In this document: positions 51,953 through 61,560 of the stretch, piece by piece
Layout of the letters: the number at the start of each line of letters is the position of its first letter
How positions within the stretch are numbered: position 1 is the first letter of the stretch
Source of the DNA: Peribacillus asahii
GTDB taxonomy: Bacteria > Bacillota > Bacilli > Bacillales > DSM-1321
Assembly: GCF_003570725.1 (NCBI RefSeq)
Contig: NZ_QWVS01000002.1
Span: 62,001-126,000 of the forward strand
Direction: 5' to 3'
Length of the DNA: 64,000 nucleotides
Translations under genes and position numbers: made by a program
Notes under the pieces: model-generated
The model's database searches: none
Told to the model about the DNA's origin: nothing
The model's input: the letters and a program-made list of their open reading frames with translations, nothing else

Positions 51953-52753
51953 TCACTCTAAGGTCTCAGGCTCTTGATTCACTTGGAGAAAACCATAATG
52001 AAATTTCGCTGTTTTCCGCTTTAATACTTGAAAACCAAATTGCTCAAATCGTAAACTGCGAAAGTGATCTTTCAGTACGACTCGGTTCCGAGCAACACGC
52101 TTCGCTTCTTCTATAATGGCTTCTGTTAAAGAATGTGTCATCGCAAAATGTGTAAGTGTTCGAATACCATCTGATTCAAGAATGCTTTCTTCAAACATTG
52201 GGTCAAAATATACCACATCAAAGCTATTATCGGCCATTTGCTTAAGTGCTTCAAAATGATGCATGCACTTTACTTCTACTCGGCGCATCGCTTGAATAAT
52301 TGAATTCTCACCGTCTTCCCATGTGTGTAACCCATGAGCCACAAGAAAAGCAAGAAAACGATTATCCTCTAATGCCACAACTCGACCGCCATCTCCTACA
52401 GCAAAACTCGCGACAATTGCATCGGCTCCAAGACCGAGCGTACAATCTAACACCGTACTGCCAGTTGTAATGTTCCCCGCTACAAGATAAGGGTCCCTTT
52501 CTCCTTGTAAAAGCCTTTTAATACGAATCATCGCTACATTAGGATGAAAAAAGAAGGGAGCTTGCTCTCCAAAACGATGTAATTCAATACATTTTTTTCC
52601 ATATACGATACAATCTGCTCCATTTTCGGCTTCTTGTACCGCTTTCACAGAACGCTTACGACGCGCGACATACGGAATATCGAGTTCACGTCCTACTTGC
52701 TGAGCAAGTTCAATGGAATGCTTGTCTGTTCTTCCTGCTGTAGTAATAAACAT
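51953..52753 (-). CDS. ypiP: SAM-dependent methyltransferase, YpiP / RsmJ-like
   Basis: Methyltransferase-fold protein of 266 residues. The SAM site is TVLDCTLGLGADAIVASF, followed by the acidic VVALEDNRF; the catalytic-type motif VVYFDPMFE is close to the DPMF of the 16S rRNA methyltransferase RsmJ. The N-terminal 80 residues (FITTAGRTDKHSIELAQQVG) are a separate region shared with B. subtilis YpiP. An rRNA guanine methylation role is likely from family but not shown. Confidence 0.88.
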   Translation of the reverse strand: MFITTAGRTDKHSIELAQQVGRELDIPYVARRKRSVKAVQEAENGADCIVYGKKCIELHRFGEQAPFFFHPNVAMIRIKRLLQGERDPYLVAGNITTGSTVLDCTLGLGADAIVASFAVGDGGRVVALEDNRFLAFLVAHGLHTWEDGENSIIQAMRRVEVKCMHHFEALKQMADNSFDVVYFDPMFEESILESDGIRTLTHFAMTHSLTEAIIEEAKRVARNRVVLKDHFRSLRFEQFGFQVLKRKTAKFHYGFLQVNQEPETLE

Positions 52754-52776
52754 ATAGATAGCTCCTATTTCTACTT

Positions 52777-52812
52777 AAAAAATGCCTTGTTGCATATACA
52801 AGGCATTTTTTA
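52777..52812. terminator. Terminator after the bacilliredoxin gene
   Basis: Stem AAAAATGCCTTGT / ACAAGGCATTTTT with a short loop; it follows the minus-strand stop at 52819 and lies upstream of ypiP. Confidence 0.85.
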
Positions 52813-52818
52813 AAACAC

Positions 52819-53253
52819 TTATTTTACATTATCAAATGCAATCAGCAAATTATCTTTAATAGCTTCTAATGAGTTGCCTTCAATATCATGACGTGGAATA
52901 AAGTGAACGACTTCTTTCCCTTTTAATATAGCCATTGATGGAGATGAAGGTTCAATTCCAACGAAGTATTCACGCATTTTAGCTGTTGCTTCTTTATCTT
53001 GACCAGCAAATACCGTCACGATGTGATCTGGTTTGTTGCTAGTCTCTGCAACTGCTTCAGTAGCTGCTGGACGAGCTAAGCCAGCTGCACAGCCGCATAC
53101 AGAATTTACAACAACAAGTGTTGTTCCTTCTACCGATTCCATAAAGTTTTCAACTTCTTCTGCTGTTTGTAATTGTTGAAAACCTGCTTGCACTAATTCT
53201 TGACGCATTGGCATGACCATCTGTCTCATGTATTCCTCATATGCCATTGACAT
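52819..53253 (-). CDS. yphP: Bacilliredoxin BrxA/BrxB family
   Basis: Bacilliredoxin (144 residues), thioredoxin-like, that removes bacillithiol from bacillithiolated proteins. The redox motif is CGC in VVNSVCGCAAGLARPAA. The length equals that of B. subtilis YphP (BrxA). The ATG at 53253 has GAGGAGG at 9 bases. The presence of this protein indicates a bacillithiol-using organism. Confidence 0.94.
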   Translation of the reverse strand: MSMAYEEYMRQMVMPMRQELVQAGFQQLQTAEEVENFMESVEGTTLVVVNSVCGCAAGLARPAATEAVAETSNKPDHIVTVFAGQDKEATAKMREYFVGIEPSSPSMAILKGKEVVHFIPRHDIEGNSLEAIKDNLLIAFDNVK

Positions 53254-53347
53254 ACTAACATTCCTCCTCAAAAAACAACAATGATAATTATAAGGATACT
53301 ATACTTTATGAAGATTATGCAAAAATCACGCTTACCAAAGAAAAACA

Positions 53348-53374
53348 GCGGCAGAAACGCTAAGTTTCCGCCGC
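53348..53374 (-). terminator. Terminator after ilvD
   Basis: Stem GCGGCGGAAAC / GTTTCTGCCGC (one mismatch), loop TTAGC, then TGTTTTTC on the minus strand. Confidence 0.8.
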
Positions 53375-53395
53375 CGTTTCATTGCTGCAGACGTA

Positions 53396-55099
53396 TTAGA
53401 TTTTCATTACTCCGCCTGTGCTAGCATTCGTAACAAGTTTAGAATAACGCGCTAAATAACCTGTTTTTATTTTTGTTTCAAAACCTTTCCAGTTCGCTTT
53501 ACGTTTTTCAAATTCTTCATCCGAAATCTCTAATGTGATTGTACGTTTTTCTAAATCTAACTCAATGATATCGCCATCTTCAACAAATGCGATTGGGCCG
53601 CCTTCTGCTGCTTCTGGAGAAATATGACCGATACTGATTCCGCGTGATGCACCTGAGAAACGTCCATCTGTAATTAAGCCAACTTTCGCTCCAAGACCCA
53701 TTCCTGCAATTTGCGAAGTAGGTGCCAACATTTCCGGCATACCTGGTCCACCTTTTGGACCTTCATAGCGAATAACAACAACATGTCCCTCTTTAATCTG
53801 ACCTTTCGCAATGCCTCGCAATGCATCATCTTGTGAATCAAAGCAAATAGCAGGGCCTCTGTGGTAGCCGCCTACTGATTTATCAACAGCCCCTACTTTA
53901 ATAATAGAGCCGTTCGGTGCAAGGTTACCGAATAATACAGCAAGGCCTCCACGCTCTGAATGTGGATTATCTAATGGACGAATAACATCCTTGTTCAAAA
54001 TTTCACAGCCTGCTACATTTTCACGAAGTGTTTTTCCTGTTACTGTAATACGATCACCATTGAAAGCACCTGGCTTTTTCAATAGTTCGTTAATGATTGC
54101 ACTTACGCCGCCAGCATTGTGCACATCTTCAATATGGTAATCTGAAGCTGGGGCAATTTTCGCAAGATGCGGTACACGATTTGCTATTTCGTTAATGCGC
54201 TCAATTGGGTATTCGAATCCAGCTTCATGAGCTAGTGCCAATGTATGAAGAACCGTATTCGTCGATCCGCCCATTGCCATATCTAAAGCAAACGCATTGT
54301 CAATTGCATCGATTGTTACGATATCGCGAGGTTTAATATCTAATTTAATTAATTCCATTAATTGCTTAGCAGATTTTTTAACAAACTCTTTACGGTCTTC
54401 TGATACAGCTAAGATTGTACCGTTACCTGGAAGAGCAAGTCCTAAACCTTCAGCTAAACAGTTCATGGAGTTCGCTGTAAACATTCCTGAACAAGAACCG
54501 CATGTTGGGCAACCGTATTGTTCAAGCTCCAATAAAGCGTCATCGTCGATTTTACCGACTTGATGAGCACCTACTCCTTCAAAAACAGAAGATAAGGAAA
54601 GCGGTTTCCCATTTTTATCTTTACCAGCTTTCATCGGCCCGCCACTAACAAACATCGTTGGGATATTCACACGAAGAGCACCCATCATCATACCTGGTGT
54701 AATTTTGTCACAGTTTGGAATACAAACCATTCCGTCAAACCAGTGCGCAGAAACAACCGTTTCAAGAGAATCTGCGATAATTTCACGACTTGGCAGTGAA
54801 TAACGCATTCCAATATGCCCCATTGCAATTCCGTCATCTACACCAATTGTATTAAATTCGAATGGTACTCCGCCCGCTTCGCGAATGGCTTCTTTTACAA
54901 TTTTACCAAATTCCTGTAAATGCACATGTCCAGGAACAATATCAATATAAGAGTTACAAACCGCAATAAACGGTTTACCGAAATCTTCTTCTTTAACGCC
55001 GGCTGCACGCAATAAACTGCGGTGTGGAGCACGGTCGAAACCTTTTTTAATCATGTCACTTCTCATTTTTGGTTTAGACATTTGATGTGATACCCCCAA
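53396..55099 (-). CDS. ilvD: Dihydroxy-acid dehydratase
   Basis: IlvD (567 residues), an iron-sulfur dehydratase in valine, leucine and isoleucine synthesis. Cluster cysteines lie in [18 protein letters not shown] and [15 protein letters not shown]. Other family parts are [19 protein letters not shown]-like [13 protein letters not shown], and [16 protein letters not shown]. Single gene with its own leader and terminator. Together with ilvA it makes isoleucine precursors. Confidence 0.96.
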   Translation of the reverse strand: MGVSHQMSKPKMRSDMIKKGFDRAPHRSLLRAAGVKEEDFGKPFIAVCNSYIDIVPGHVHLQEFGKIVKEAIREAGGVPFEFNTIGVDDGIAMGHIGMRYSLPSREIIADSLETVVSAHWFDGMVCIPNCDKITPGMMMGALRVNIPTMFVSGGPMKAGKDKNGKPLSLSSVFEGVGAHQVGKIDDDALLELEQYGCPTCGSCSGMFTANSMNCLAEGLGLALPGNGTILAVSEDRKEFVKKSAKQLMELIKLDIKPRDIVTIDAIDNAFALDMAMGGSTNTVLHTLALAHEAGFEYPIERINEIANRVPHLAKIAPASDYHIEDVHNAGGVSAIINELLKKPGAFNGDRITVTGKTLRENVAGCEILNKDVIRPLDNPHSERGGLAVLFGNLAPNGSIIKVGAVDKSVGGYHRGPAICFDSQDDALRGIAKGQIKEGHVVVIRYEGPKGGPGMPEMLAPTSQIAGMGLGAKVGLITDGRFSGASRGISIGHISPEAAEGGPIAFVEDGDIIELDLEKRTITLEISDEEFEKRKANWKGFETKIKTGYLARYSKLVTNASTGGVMKI

Positions 55100-55144
55100 T
55101 TTAAACTAAAATGTTTGATTACTTAGTGTAGTTCAACCATTCAC

Positions 55145-55159
55145 TATTCTCTAAAAATT
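55145..55159. promoter_or_regulatory. Possible CodY box upstream of ilvD
   Basis: On the minus strand AATTTTTAGAGAATA, three mismatches to the CodY consensus AATTTTCWGAAAATT. CodY controls branched-chain amino acid genes in bacilli, so the place fits. The 280-base gap 55100-55379 holds nothing else but the ypgR terminator. Confidence 0.4.
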
Positions 55160-55319
55160 CTAACATATTTGAAGACAAATGCAACCGTTGTACTCTTAAA
55201 AAGTGCTTTACCGAAAAATAAATGATTAAAAAACGAGACTTATCGGCCCTAATAGCGAAAGTCGAAATCTTTTCTTACGCTTTAATCCTTTAGAAAAGTT
55301 AAACTTCTAAAAAAAAATA

Positions 55320-55346
55320 AAAAAGTAACCGCGAAGGCTACTTTTT
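55320..55346 (-). terminator. Terminator after ypgR
   Basis: Stem AAAAAGTA.CC / GG.TACTTTTT with loop containing TTCGC and T runs on the minus strand. Confidence 0.8.
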
Positions 55347-55379
55347 TATTTTTCCTTTATCATGAGATTTTCATTAAAC

Positions 55380-56519
55380 TTATCTCTCATCCGCTTGTCT
55401 TGCTTCCGTCATTTGCTTCCAAACAGAACCTTTTGCTGCTTCTCCATTTTCAATGCGGTCAATCGCCATCTTTACTTGTAGTGCGACTTCAAACTCTGGA
55501 TCTTTTTCTGCTTGTTTTAAAGCAGGCAGCACAGACTCGTCTCCTACTTCATACAGAAACATTGCTGCTCTCCATCTGACAAGCTTATTTTTATCGGCTA
55601 ATGCTTGCGCCATTTCCCCCATCGCTTCTTCAAATCCTAAATCAGACAGACAATCACCAGCTGTTCTTCTAACAGCTGCACTAGAATCCTTCAACGCTTT
55701 ATACAAGCTTGGTAAAACTTTTGGATCCTCAATCATTCCTAAATACACAACAGCTAGACGACGAATAGACACTTTGTTATCCTCTAATGCTTTTTCGAGT
55801 AGAGGAATATCCTCCACAGTCGGATCTTCCATTTGCTCTAATGCTTGATAGCGTTTTTCCCAATTTTCATCATCAAGCATATCTGCGGTAAGTTTGATTT
55901 TAGGTCGCTTAACGATTGGATCTTTTTTATCCTGTGCCTCCTGTGCAGCTGCGACTAATTGATTGACTCGTTCCTCTGGATAAGCAGCGACAAGCTCATC
56001 CGCTACCTCTTTTCCGATTTCCTCCATATCCCCATATCGTACTCCGTAATCTTTCCATTTACGAAGCATCACAACATTGTCATCTTCTTTTTGAGCAGCC
56101 GCTACCGCTTTAACAAAATAATCAGGCAGAGCAAATCGTTTCTCACTATTTCCATCACTCATTTTGATTTGCATTGGAATGCCTTTAAATTGTTGAATCA
56201 TGACCGTCACTTCACCGAAATGTTCAAGCATCGCTGTTTGCTGCGACTGTTCAGCTGTTTCCTCACCAAACACTTGGCGAATTTGCACTAATATATCTTT
56301 CCAATCATATTTGGCATTTCGCTCTACAGCTAAAAAGTCCGCTACATGATACACGCCTTTCACACCGTCAATTTTAAACAGCTCTTGAATAAGTGCCGGC
56401 GCTTGATCCGCCCCATCTTTTTTATAATTGTTGCTTTTACCCGCTGGCAGTTCTTCTGTTAAATTAATTTTCATTGTATTTGGACTTGGTGTAGGTTCAA
56501 TTGATTTAATTTGCATCAT
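55380..56519 (-). CDS. ypgR: Conserved virulence factor C-like, Nfu-N and HEAT repeats (YpgR)
   Basis: A 379-residue protein. The first 90 residues are an Nfu/NifU N-terminal-like domain (IEPTPSPNTMKINLTEELPA, GVKGVYHVADFLAVER). After a linker come HEAT-like repeats (WEKRYQALEQMEDPTVEDIP, SIRRLAVVYLGMIEDP, AVRRTAGDCLSDLGFE, LVRWRAAMFLYEVGD). This is the layout of B. subtilis YpgR and staphylococcal CvfC. Function is unclear. Confidence 0.92.
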   Translation of the reverse strand: MMQIKSIEPTPSPNTMKINLTEELPAGKSNNYKKDGADQAPALIQELFKIDGVKGVYHVADFLAVERNAKYDWKDILVQIRQVFGEETAEQSQQTAMLEHFGEVTVMIQQFKGIPMQIKMSDGNSEKRFALPDYFVKAVAAAQKEDDNVVMLRKWKDYGVRYGDMEEIGKEVADELVAAYPEERVNQLVAAAQEAQDKKDPIVKRPKIKLTADMLDDENWEKRYQALEQMEDPTVEDIPLLEKALEDNKVSIRRLAVVYLGMIEDPKVLPSLYKALKDSSAAVRRTAGDCLSDLGFEEAMGEMAQALADKNKLVRWRAAMFLYEVGDESVLPALKQAEKDPEFEVALQVKMAIDRIENGEAAKGSVWKQMTEARQADER

Positions 56520-56607
56520 TTAATCTCCTTCATTCACACATTGTTCGCTCCATCGATTTTATCATATTCAACGGATAATCTCATGCAATCCGGACCGAAC
56601 GAAAAGA

Positions 56608-56640
56608 AGGCTGGTTGGAAGTTTACTCTCCAACCAGCCT
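56608..56640 (-). terminator. Terminator after the ABC-F gene
   Basis: Perfect 12-bp stem AGGCTGGTTGGA / TCCAACCAGCCT, followed by TTCTTTTC on the minus strand. Confidence 0.8.
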
Positions 56641-56645
56641 CACTC

Positions 56646-58529
56646 TTATTCCTCTTCTAGCTTCTCTGCTAAATATGTCCATCTTTCCATCATATATTCT
56701 AACTTTTCATTTAGTTCACGTTCTTCTTCTACGAGCACATTAATCTTTCCGAAATCACTTCCGGCTGCTGTCATTTCCTCGGTAATCTCTGCTAGTCGTT
56801 GTTCGGCCTGCTCCATCTTGCCCTCAATCTCTTCCCATTCCTTCGTTTCAGCATACGTTAATTTCTTCTTTTTCTTTTCAGTACGCTTTTGGACAGGAGG
56901 TGCCTCAACTGCCTTTTCCACGACCGCTTCTTCTGTTTTTTCTTCTAAAAACTCTGAATAGCTGCCGTAATACAATTGGATATCTGCTTTTTTCTTAAAC
57001 ACAAACAATTGCTGACACGTTTTATCTAAGAAATAGCGATCATGCGAAACAGTAATGACAACGCCTGCAAATGTTTCTAAATAATCTTCAAGCACCGTTA
57101 ATGTTTGCGTATCTAAATCATTGGTCGGTTCATCCAGCAGTAAAACGTTTGGAGCTGACATTAAAATGCTTAATAAATAAAGACGACGTTTCTCTCCGCC
57201 TGATAACTTACGAATCGGTGTCCCATGTGTATGCATTGGAAACAAGAAACGCTCAAGCATTTGCGCCGCTGAAATATAGCTGCCATCCTTCAATTGAATT
57301 GAATCCGCCGTTTCACGAATATATTCAATCATTCGCATATTTTCATCCATATCGACATTTTCCTGTGTATAATAGCCGATTTTGACTGTTTGACCAACTT
57401 CTATTTCACCAGCATCAATTGTTTCGCGACCTGCTAATATATTTAGTAACGTTGATTTACCGCTTCCATTTCTTCCGACAATTCCAATTCGATCTCCTGG
57501 TTTAAAAAGAAACGAAAAATTCTCGATAATAGGTTCTGCTTCAAAGGACTTCGAAATCGACTTTAGTTCCAACACCTTTTTTCCAAGCCGTGCTCCACTT
57601 AACTCCATTTCTAATTGATCGTTATTACCTTTATGCTTCAAACCGGCCTCCAACGACTCAAATCGTTGAATTCTCGCCTTTTGTTTCGTTGTTCTCGCTT
57701 TTGCTCCTGTACGAATCCAGGCTAATTCTTTTTTAAATAAGCTCTCTTTTTTACCGCGCTCAATCGACTCATTTTCTTCACGAATGGCTTTAGCTTCTAA
57801 AAAGGCCGCATAATTCCCTTTATATTCAAAAAGGAAACTATTGGAAATCTCCCAAATTTTATTAGAAACATTGTCCAGGAAATAACGATCATGCGTAACG
57901 AATAAAACAGCGCGAGGATATTTCACTAAATAATCCTCAAGCCACTTAATACTGTCGTAGTCTAAATGGTTGGTCGGCTCATCCAAAATCAATAAATCCG
58001 GTGTCTCAATTAGCGTCTTGGCAAGTGCTACTCGCTTCTTCTGACCACCTGATAATTGTCCTAATGTTTTTGAATAATCCTGCATTCCAAGCTTAGATAA
58101 AACCGTTCTAGCATTCGCACTTGTATCCCATGCATTTAGTGCATCCATTTCCTGCTGTTCTTGTAATAAGCGATTTTGAAGAGTTGAATTTTCCGGATCG
58201 TTTTGTAACTCAACAAGTGTTTTTTCATATTTTCTAATTAATGAAAAAATCGGAGTATCGCTTGCAAACATATATTCCATCATCGTTAACGATTCATCAA
58301 AATTCGGATCTTGCGATAAATAAGAAATGCGATAATCATTTGGATGAGTTTTCTCACCTATATCGCTCTCTTCCTTACCTGCAATAATATTTAATAACGT
58401 TGATTTCCCCGTTCCATTAATACCAACAATCCCTATCTTTTCTCCTTCTGAAATCGAAAAAGAAATATCTTTAAAAAGCAGCTTTTCACCTTGTGTTTTT
58501 GTTACTTTCTCCATGCTAAACACTTTCAT
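56646..58529 (-). CDS. yfmR: ABC-F family ATPase, YfmR/Uup-like
   Basis: ABC-F protein of 627 residues with two ATPase domains in one chain and no membrane part. Walker A GINGTGKST and GRNGSGKST, signatures QLSGGQKKRVALAK and KLSGGEKRRLYLLS, and Walker B LLILDEPTNHLD and VLLLDEPTNDLD are seen. The P-site tRNA-interaction linker lies between the domains, and a coiled-coil C-terminal arm follows a Lys-rich linker. The length fits B. subtilis YfmR, which helps ribosomes that stall at proline stretches. An antibiotic-resistance role is less likely. Confidence 0.93.
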   Translation of the reverse strand: MKVFSMEKVTKTQGEKLLFKDISFSISEGEKIGIVGINGTGKSTLLNIIAGKEESDIGEKTHPNDYRISYLSQDPNFDESLTMMEYMFASDTPIFSLIRKYEKTLVELQNDPENSTLQNRLLQEQQEMDALNAWDTSANARTVLSKLGMQDYSKTLGQLSGGQKKRVALAKTLIETPDLLILDEPTNHLDYDSIKWLEDYLVKYPRAVLFVTHDRYFLDNVSNKIWEISNSFLFEYKGNYAAFLEAKAIREENESIERGKKESLFKKELAWIRTGAKARTTKQKARIQRFESLEAGLKHKGNNDQLEMELSGARLGKKVLELKSISKSFEAEPIIENFSFLFKPGDRIGIVGRNGSGKSTLLNILAGRETIDAGEIEVGQTVKIGYYTQENVDMDENMRMIEYIRETADSIQLKDGSYISAAQMLERFLFPMHTHGTPIRKLSGGEKRRLYLLSILMSAPNVLLLDEPTNDLDTQTLTVLEDYLETFAGVVITVSHDRYFLDKTCQQLFVFKKKADIQLYYGSYSEFLEEKTEEAVVEKAVEAPPVQKRTEKKKKKLTYAETKEWEEIEGKMEQAEQRLAEITEEMTAAGSDFGKINVLVEEERELNEKLEYMMERWTYLAEKLEEE

Positions 58530-58587
58530 ATCGTCTATCCCATTCCCCAATCTATTAGTTATAACCTAGTAAAGGTCTATTGTTCCC

Positions 58588-59073
58588 TCATTCTTTACGC
58601 AAACATCTCTTGATATCTTCTTCCATCTCGAACGGTTTTGTTTGAGGGGCATAACGGCTTACAATCTCTCCGTCTCGATCAATTAAAAATTTCGTAAAAT
58701 TCCACTTAATCGATTTGGATCCCATCATTCCGGGTGCATGTTTAGTTAAATAGTCAAACAATGGATGAGCCTGTTTTCCATTCACATGTACTTTCTCAAA
58801 AATAGGGAAAGTAACTCCATGATTTAATTTGCAATACGTATCAATTTCTAACGAATCTCCAGGCTCTTGACCAAGAAACTGATTGCATGGAAACCCTAAA
58901 ATGACTAGACCTTCTTCTTTATAACGCTCATACAACTTTTGCAAGTCTCCATATTGAGGAGAAAACCCACATTTACTTGCCGTATTCACAATAACAATAA
59001 CCTTTCCTGCATATTCCTCAAGCCAAATTTTCTCACCATTGATTTTATTTACTTCGAAATGATAGATAGACAC
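58588..59073 (-). CDS. bsaA: Glutathione peroxidase homolog BsaA
   Basis: Thiol peroxidase of the glutathione peroxidase family (161 residues). The peroxidatic Cys is in VNTASKCGFSPQY, the second conserved block is LGFPCNQFLGQEPG, and the Trp/Asn of the catalytic tetrad is in IKWNFTKFLIDRDG. The start GTG at 59073 has GGGAGAG before it and gives the length of B. subtilis BsaA. Bacteria of this group use thioredoxin or bacillithiol as reductant. It lies in the same order before metA as in B. subtilis. Confidence 0.93.
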   Translation of the reverse strand: MSIYHFEVNKINGEKIWLEEYAGKVIVIVNTASKCGFSPQYGDLQKLYERYKEEGLVILGFPCNQFLGQEPGDSLEIDTYCKLNHGVTFPIFEKVHVNGKQAHPLFDYLTKHAPGMMGSKSIKWNFTKFLIDRDGEIVSRYAPQTKPFEMEEDIKRCLRKE

Positions 59074-59103
59074 GCTAATCTCTCCCAACTATATAAGTTG
59101 ATA

Positions 59104-59667
59104 CTACTGATCCATGCCTCTTTTAAAAAACGTTTCCATCCATTGCAGCGATTGAATTAAGTACTCAATCATATCGACTAAGTCATCGATTTGGTCTTCC
59201 TTCACCAGCCTATCAAAAGAAATCGTAAAGGTCGAAGAGAAGGACTCCTGCTTTGTATTCATCATGGTAGCCACTGTTGTCCAAGCAATCGATCGTTGTT
59301 CACCCCAAATGCCTGCTAAACCCGTTAATATAGATACCGCCTGCTCTTTTGTTAACTGCTCCAGCAAATTCACAAAAACTTCTACGGTTGAACCATTCGA
59401 ACTTTCGTTACTATACCCTGCTAATAACTCCGAGCTTAAATTTTCAAGAGAAGCTGACAGACGGATACCTCCACTGACCTTCTTATGTATACGCGGTTCC
59501 TTTAATTCAAATTCTACCGAATACTGTCGTGACAGTGTAGCCAAATTCATCAAATCATCTCGTTTAATCACAAGAATATCTCCATAGAAGTCCCGGTCAT
59601 ACACCGCTCCCTCCAGTATCACTTTCATATTATCAAATGCCGTTGGGTCAAACAAATACTCATTCAC
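59104..59667 (-). CDS. Hypothetical protein between bsaA and metA
   Basis: A 187-residue acidic soluble protein of no recognised family. It has no signal peptide or membrane helix. Segments with clear secondary structure are LEGAVYDRDFYGDILVIKRD, a beta-like VSGGIRLSASLENLSSELL and a helical C-terminus (DLVDMIEYLIQSLQWMETFF). The start is a GTG without a strong ribosome-binding site. It is read in line with bsaA, which follows 30 bases later. Confidence 0.65.
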   Translation of the reverse strand: MNEYLFDPTAFDNMKVILEGAVYDRDFYGDILVIKRDDLMNLATLSRQYSVEFELKEPRIHKKVSGGIRLSASLENLSSELLAGYSNESSNGSTVEVFVNLLEQLTKEQAVSILTGLAGIWGEQRSIAWTTVATMMNTKQESFSSTFTISFDRLVKEDQIDDLVDMIEYLIQSLQWMETFFKRGMDQ

Positions 59668-59820
59668 CTCATTTTCATTTACAACAAGCTTATATTCTTC
59701 ATTTTACCACGTTATAAAACATCAACCTGTATAAGAATTTGCAAAAAACCCTTCCCTATTTTCCAATATTCTATATAATAGAAATATTATTAATTTAATC
59801 GTGGGTAAAGGGGGAGAACT

Positions 59821-60729
59821 ATGCCAATCAAAATTCCTGGCCAATTGCCAGCAAAAGAAATATTAGAACAAGAAAACATTTTTGTTATGGACGAACAGCG
59901 TGCGATTAGTCAAAATATTCGCCCTTTAAATATATTAATCTTAAATTTAATGCCTGAAAAAGAAAAAACAGAAGTGCAATTACTTCGTTTTTTAGGCAAT
60001 ACACCACTTCAAGTGAATATTTCATTCCTACGTCTTAGCACGCATAATTCTAAAAATACAAGCAAGCTTCACTTAGATCAATTTTATAAACCATTTTCTG
60101 AAGTCAAACACAAAAGATACGATGGCTTAATCATTACAGGAGCTCCCGTTGAAAAACTTCCATTTGAAGACGTCAACTACTGGGAAGAGCTAAAAGACAT
60201 TATGGATTGGTCAAAAGACCATGTCACATCTACTCTACATATTTGTTGGGGTGCTCAAGCCGCATTGTACCATCATTACGGCATTCACAAATACGAATTA
60301 CCACAAAAATGCTTTGGTGTCTACAAACATGAAGTCCTGTTACCAAACGAAAACCTTGTTCGGGGCTTTGATGATTTCTTTTTGGCTCCGCATTCACGCT
60401 ATACAGATATTGATTATGCAAAAATCAAAAACCATCCGGAGCTAAAAATTTTAGCTGAATCTGATCAAGCTGGTGTTTTAATTGCTTCTTCCAAGGATGG
60501 TAAAAACATTATGATTACAGGTCATTTTGAATATGATGCAACAACACTTGCTGATGAATATCACCGCGATCATGAACGCGGCATTTTTACACAGCTGCCT
60601 GAAAATTATTTTCCACAAGATAACCCTGATAACACACCTTTACATCGCTGGAAAAGTCATTGCAGCTTAATATTCTCTAACTGGTTAAATTATTACGTAT
60701 ATCAATTAACTCCATTCGAATGGGATTGA
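59821..60729 (+). CDS. metA: Homoserine O-acyltransferase (probably acetyl-CoA-specific)
   Basis: MetA (302 residues) activates homoserine in methionine synthesis. The nucleophile is Cys142 in [11 protein letters not shown]; His235 and Glu237 lie in GHFEYD. At position 111, in [10 protein letters not shown], there is Glu, the residue tied to acetyl-CoA rather than succinyl-CoA use in MetA studies, so this enzyme probably makes O-acetylhomoserine. The start ATG follows AAAGGGGGAG. No S-box riboswitch was found in the leader. Confidence 0.94.
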   Translation: MPIKIPGQLPAKEILEQENIFVMDEQRAISQNIRPLNILILNLMPEKEKTEVQLLRFLGNTPLQVNISFLRLSTHNSKNTSKLHLDQFYKPFSEVKHKRYDGLIITGAPVEKLPFEDVNYWEELKDIMDWSKDHVTSTLHICWGAQAALYHHYGIHKYELPQKCFGVYKHEVLLPNENLVRGFDDFFLAPHSRYTDIDYAKIKNHPELKILAESDQAGVLIASSKDGKNIMITGHFEYDATTLADEYHRDHERGIFTQLPENYFPQDNPDNTPLHRWKSHCSLIFSNWLNYYVYQLTPFEWD

Positions 60730-60861
60730 AAAGGAAAGATTAACCAAAAACTCATTCTAGTATAAGAAGTAAGCTAACTAGCATAATTATGTGAAGAATT
60801 GACACAGTTATGTCTCAATTCAGCATGTTTTTATGCTAAATTTGCTGCATTCTTAATGATG

Positions 60862-60914
60862 AAAAGAGCGTAACTCAAAGGTCGAATAGATGCCTTTTGA
60901 GTCATGCTCTTTTT
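60862..60914 (+). terminator. Terminator after metA
   Basis: Stem AAAAGAGC...ACTCAAAGG / CCTTTTGAGT...GCTCTTTT followed by T. Confidence 0.75.
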
Positions 60915-60936
60915 GATAATTTCTCATCATCTACAA

Positions 60937-60961
60937 TAAAAAAAGCCGTATATAACGGCCT
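60937..60961 (-). terminator. Terminator at the mntR stop
   Basis: Short stem GCCGT / ACGGC with loop TATAT, then seven T on the minus strand, directly after the mntR stop. Confidence 0.7.
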
Positions 60962-61389
60962 TATTTAGTGTTTTCTTCATTTCTTTTTTGAATTGCTCGC
61001 AAATCTGCAATACGCTGGGGAGACTCTTCAAAATATTCAATAAGATCCCCTACGCGATCAATGGAATCCCAACTAAGGTGATGCTCAATTCCTTCTACAT
61101 CTTGATAAATATTTTCTTCCTTCACACCTATTAAGCGTAACATTTGCTCTAACAGCTCATGGCGATATACAAGACGTTGGCCAATTTTTCGACCGTTTGC
61201 CGTCAAAACAAGCCCTCGATACTTTTCATAAATTAAATATTTTTCTTGATCTAACTTCTGAACCATTTTCGTAACAGAAGATGGGTGAACAGACAAGTTT
61301 TCTGCAATATCAGAAACTCTCGCATATCCTTTTTCTTCAATTAATAAGTAAATTTGCTCTATGTAATCCTCCATGCTCGGTGTAGGCAT
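60961..61389 (-). CDS. mntR: Manganese transport regulator MntR
   Basis: DtxR/MntR family repressor (142 residues) that senses manganese and represses uptake genes. Its metal ligands match B. subtilis MntR in number and position: Asp8 (MEDYIEQIY), His77 ([10 protein letters not shown]), Glu99, Glu102 and His103 ([12 protein letters not shown]). The DNA-binding helix is [16 protein letters not shown]. It is a single gene. Targets such as mntH are not in this window. Confidence 0.95.
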   Translation of the reverse strand: MPTPSMEDYIEQIYLLIEEKGYARVSDIAENLSVHPSSVTKMVQKLDQEKYLIYEKYRGLVLTANGRKIGQRLVYRHELLEQMLRLIGVKEENIYQDVEGIEHHLSWDSIDRVGDLIEYFEESPQRIADLRAIQKRNEENTK

Positions 61390-61560
61390 CTAGAATCCTC
61401 CCATTCAAACGCATATAAAAAAAATTGTACTATAGATATATTCTTGAGACAAGAATCACGTTGTCCAAACTATTCTAATGATGCCATATTTTATATACAC
61501 TGTACAGATGCAGGTGGCTATGAACTGCTTTTATCACTAATCCCCCATTTCTCACTCCAT

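Noticed and set aside
55100-55379. T-box leader for ilvD, also looked for before ilvA
   Set aside because: No T-box consensus (AGGGTGGNACCGCG) and no specifier hairpin is present in either leader.
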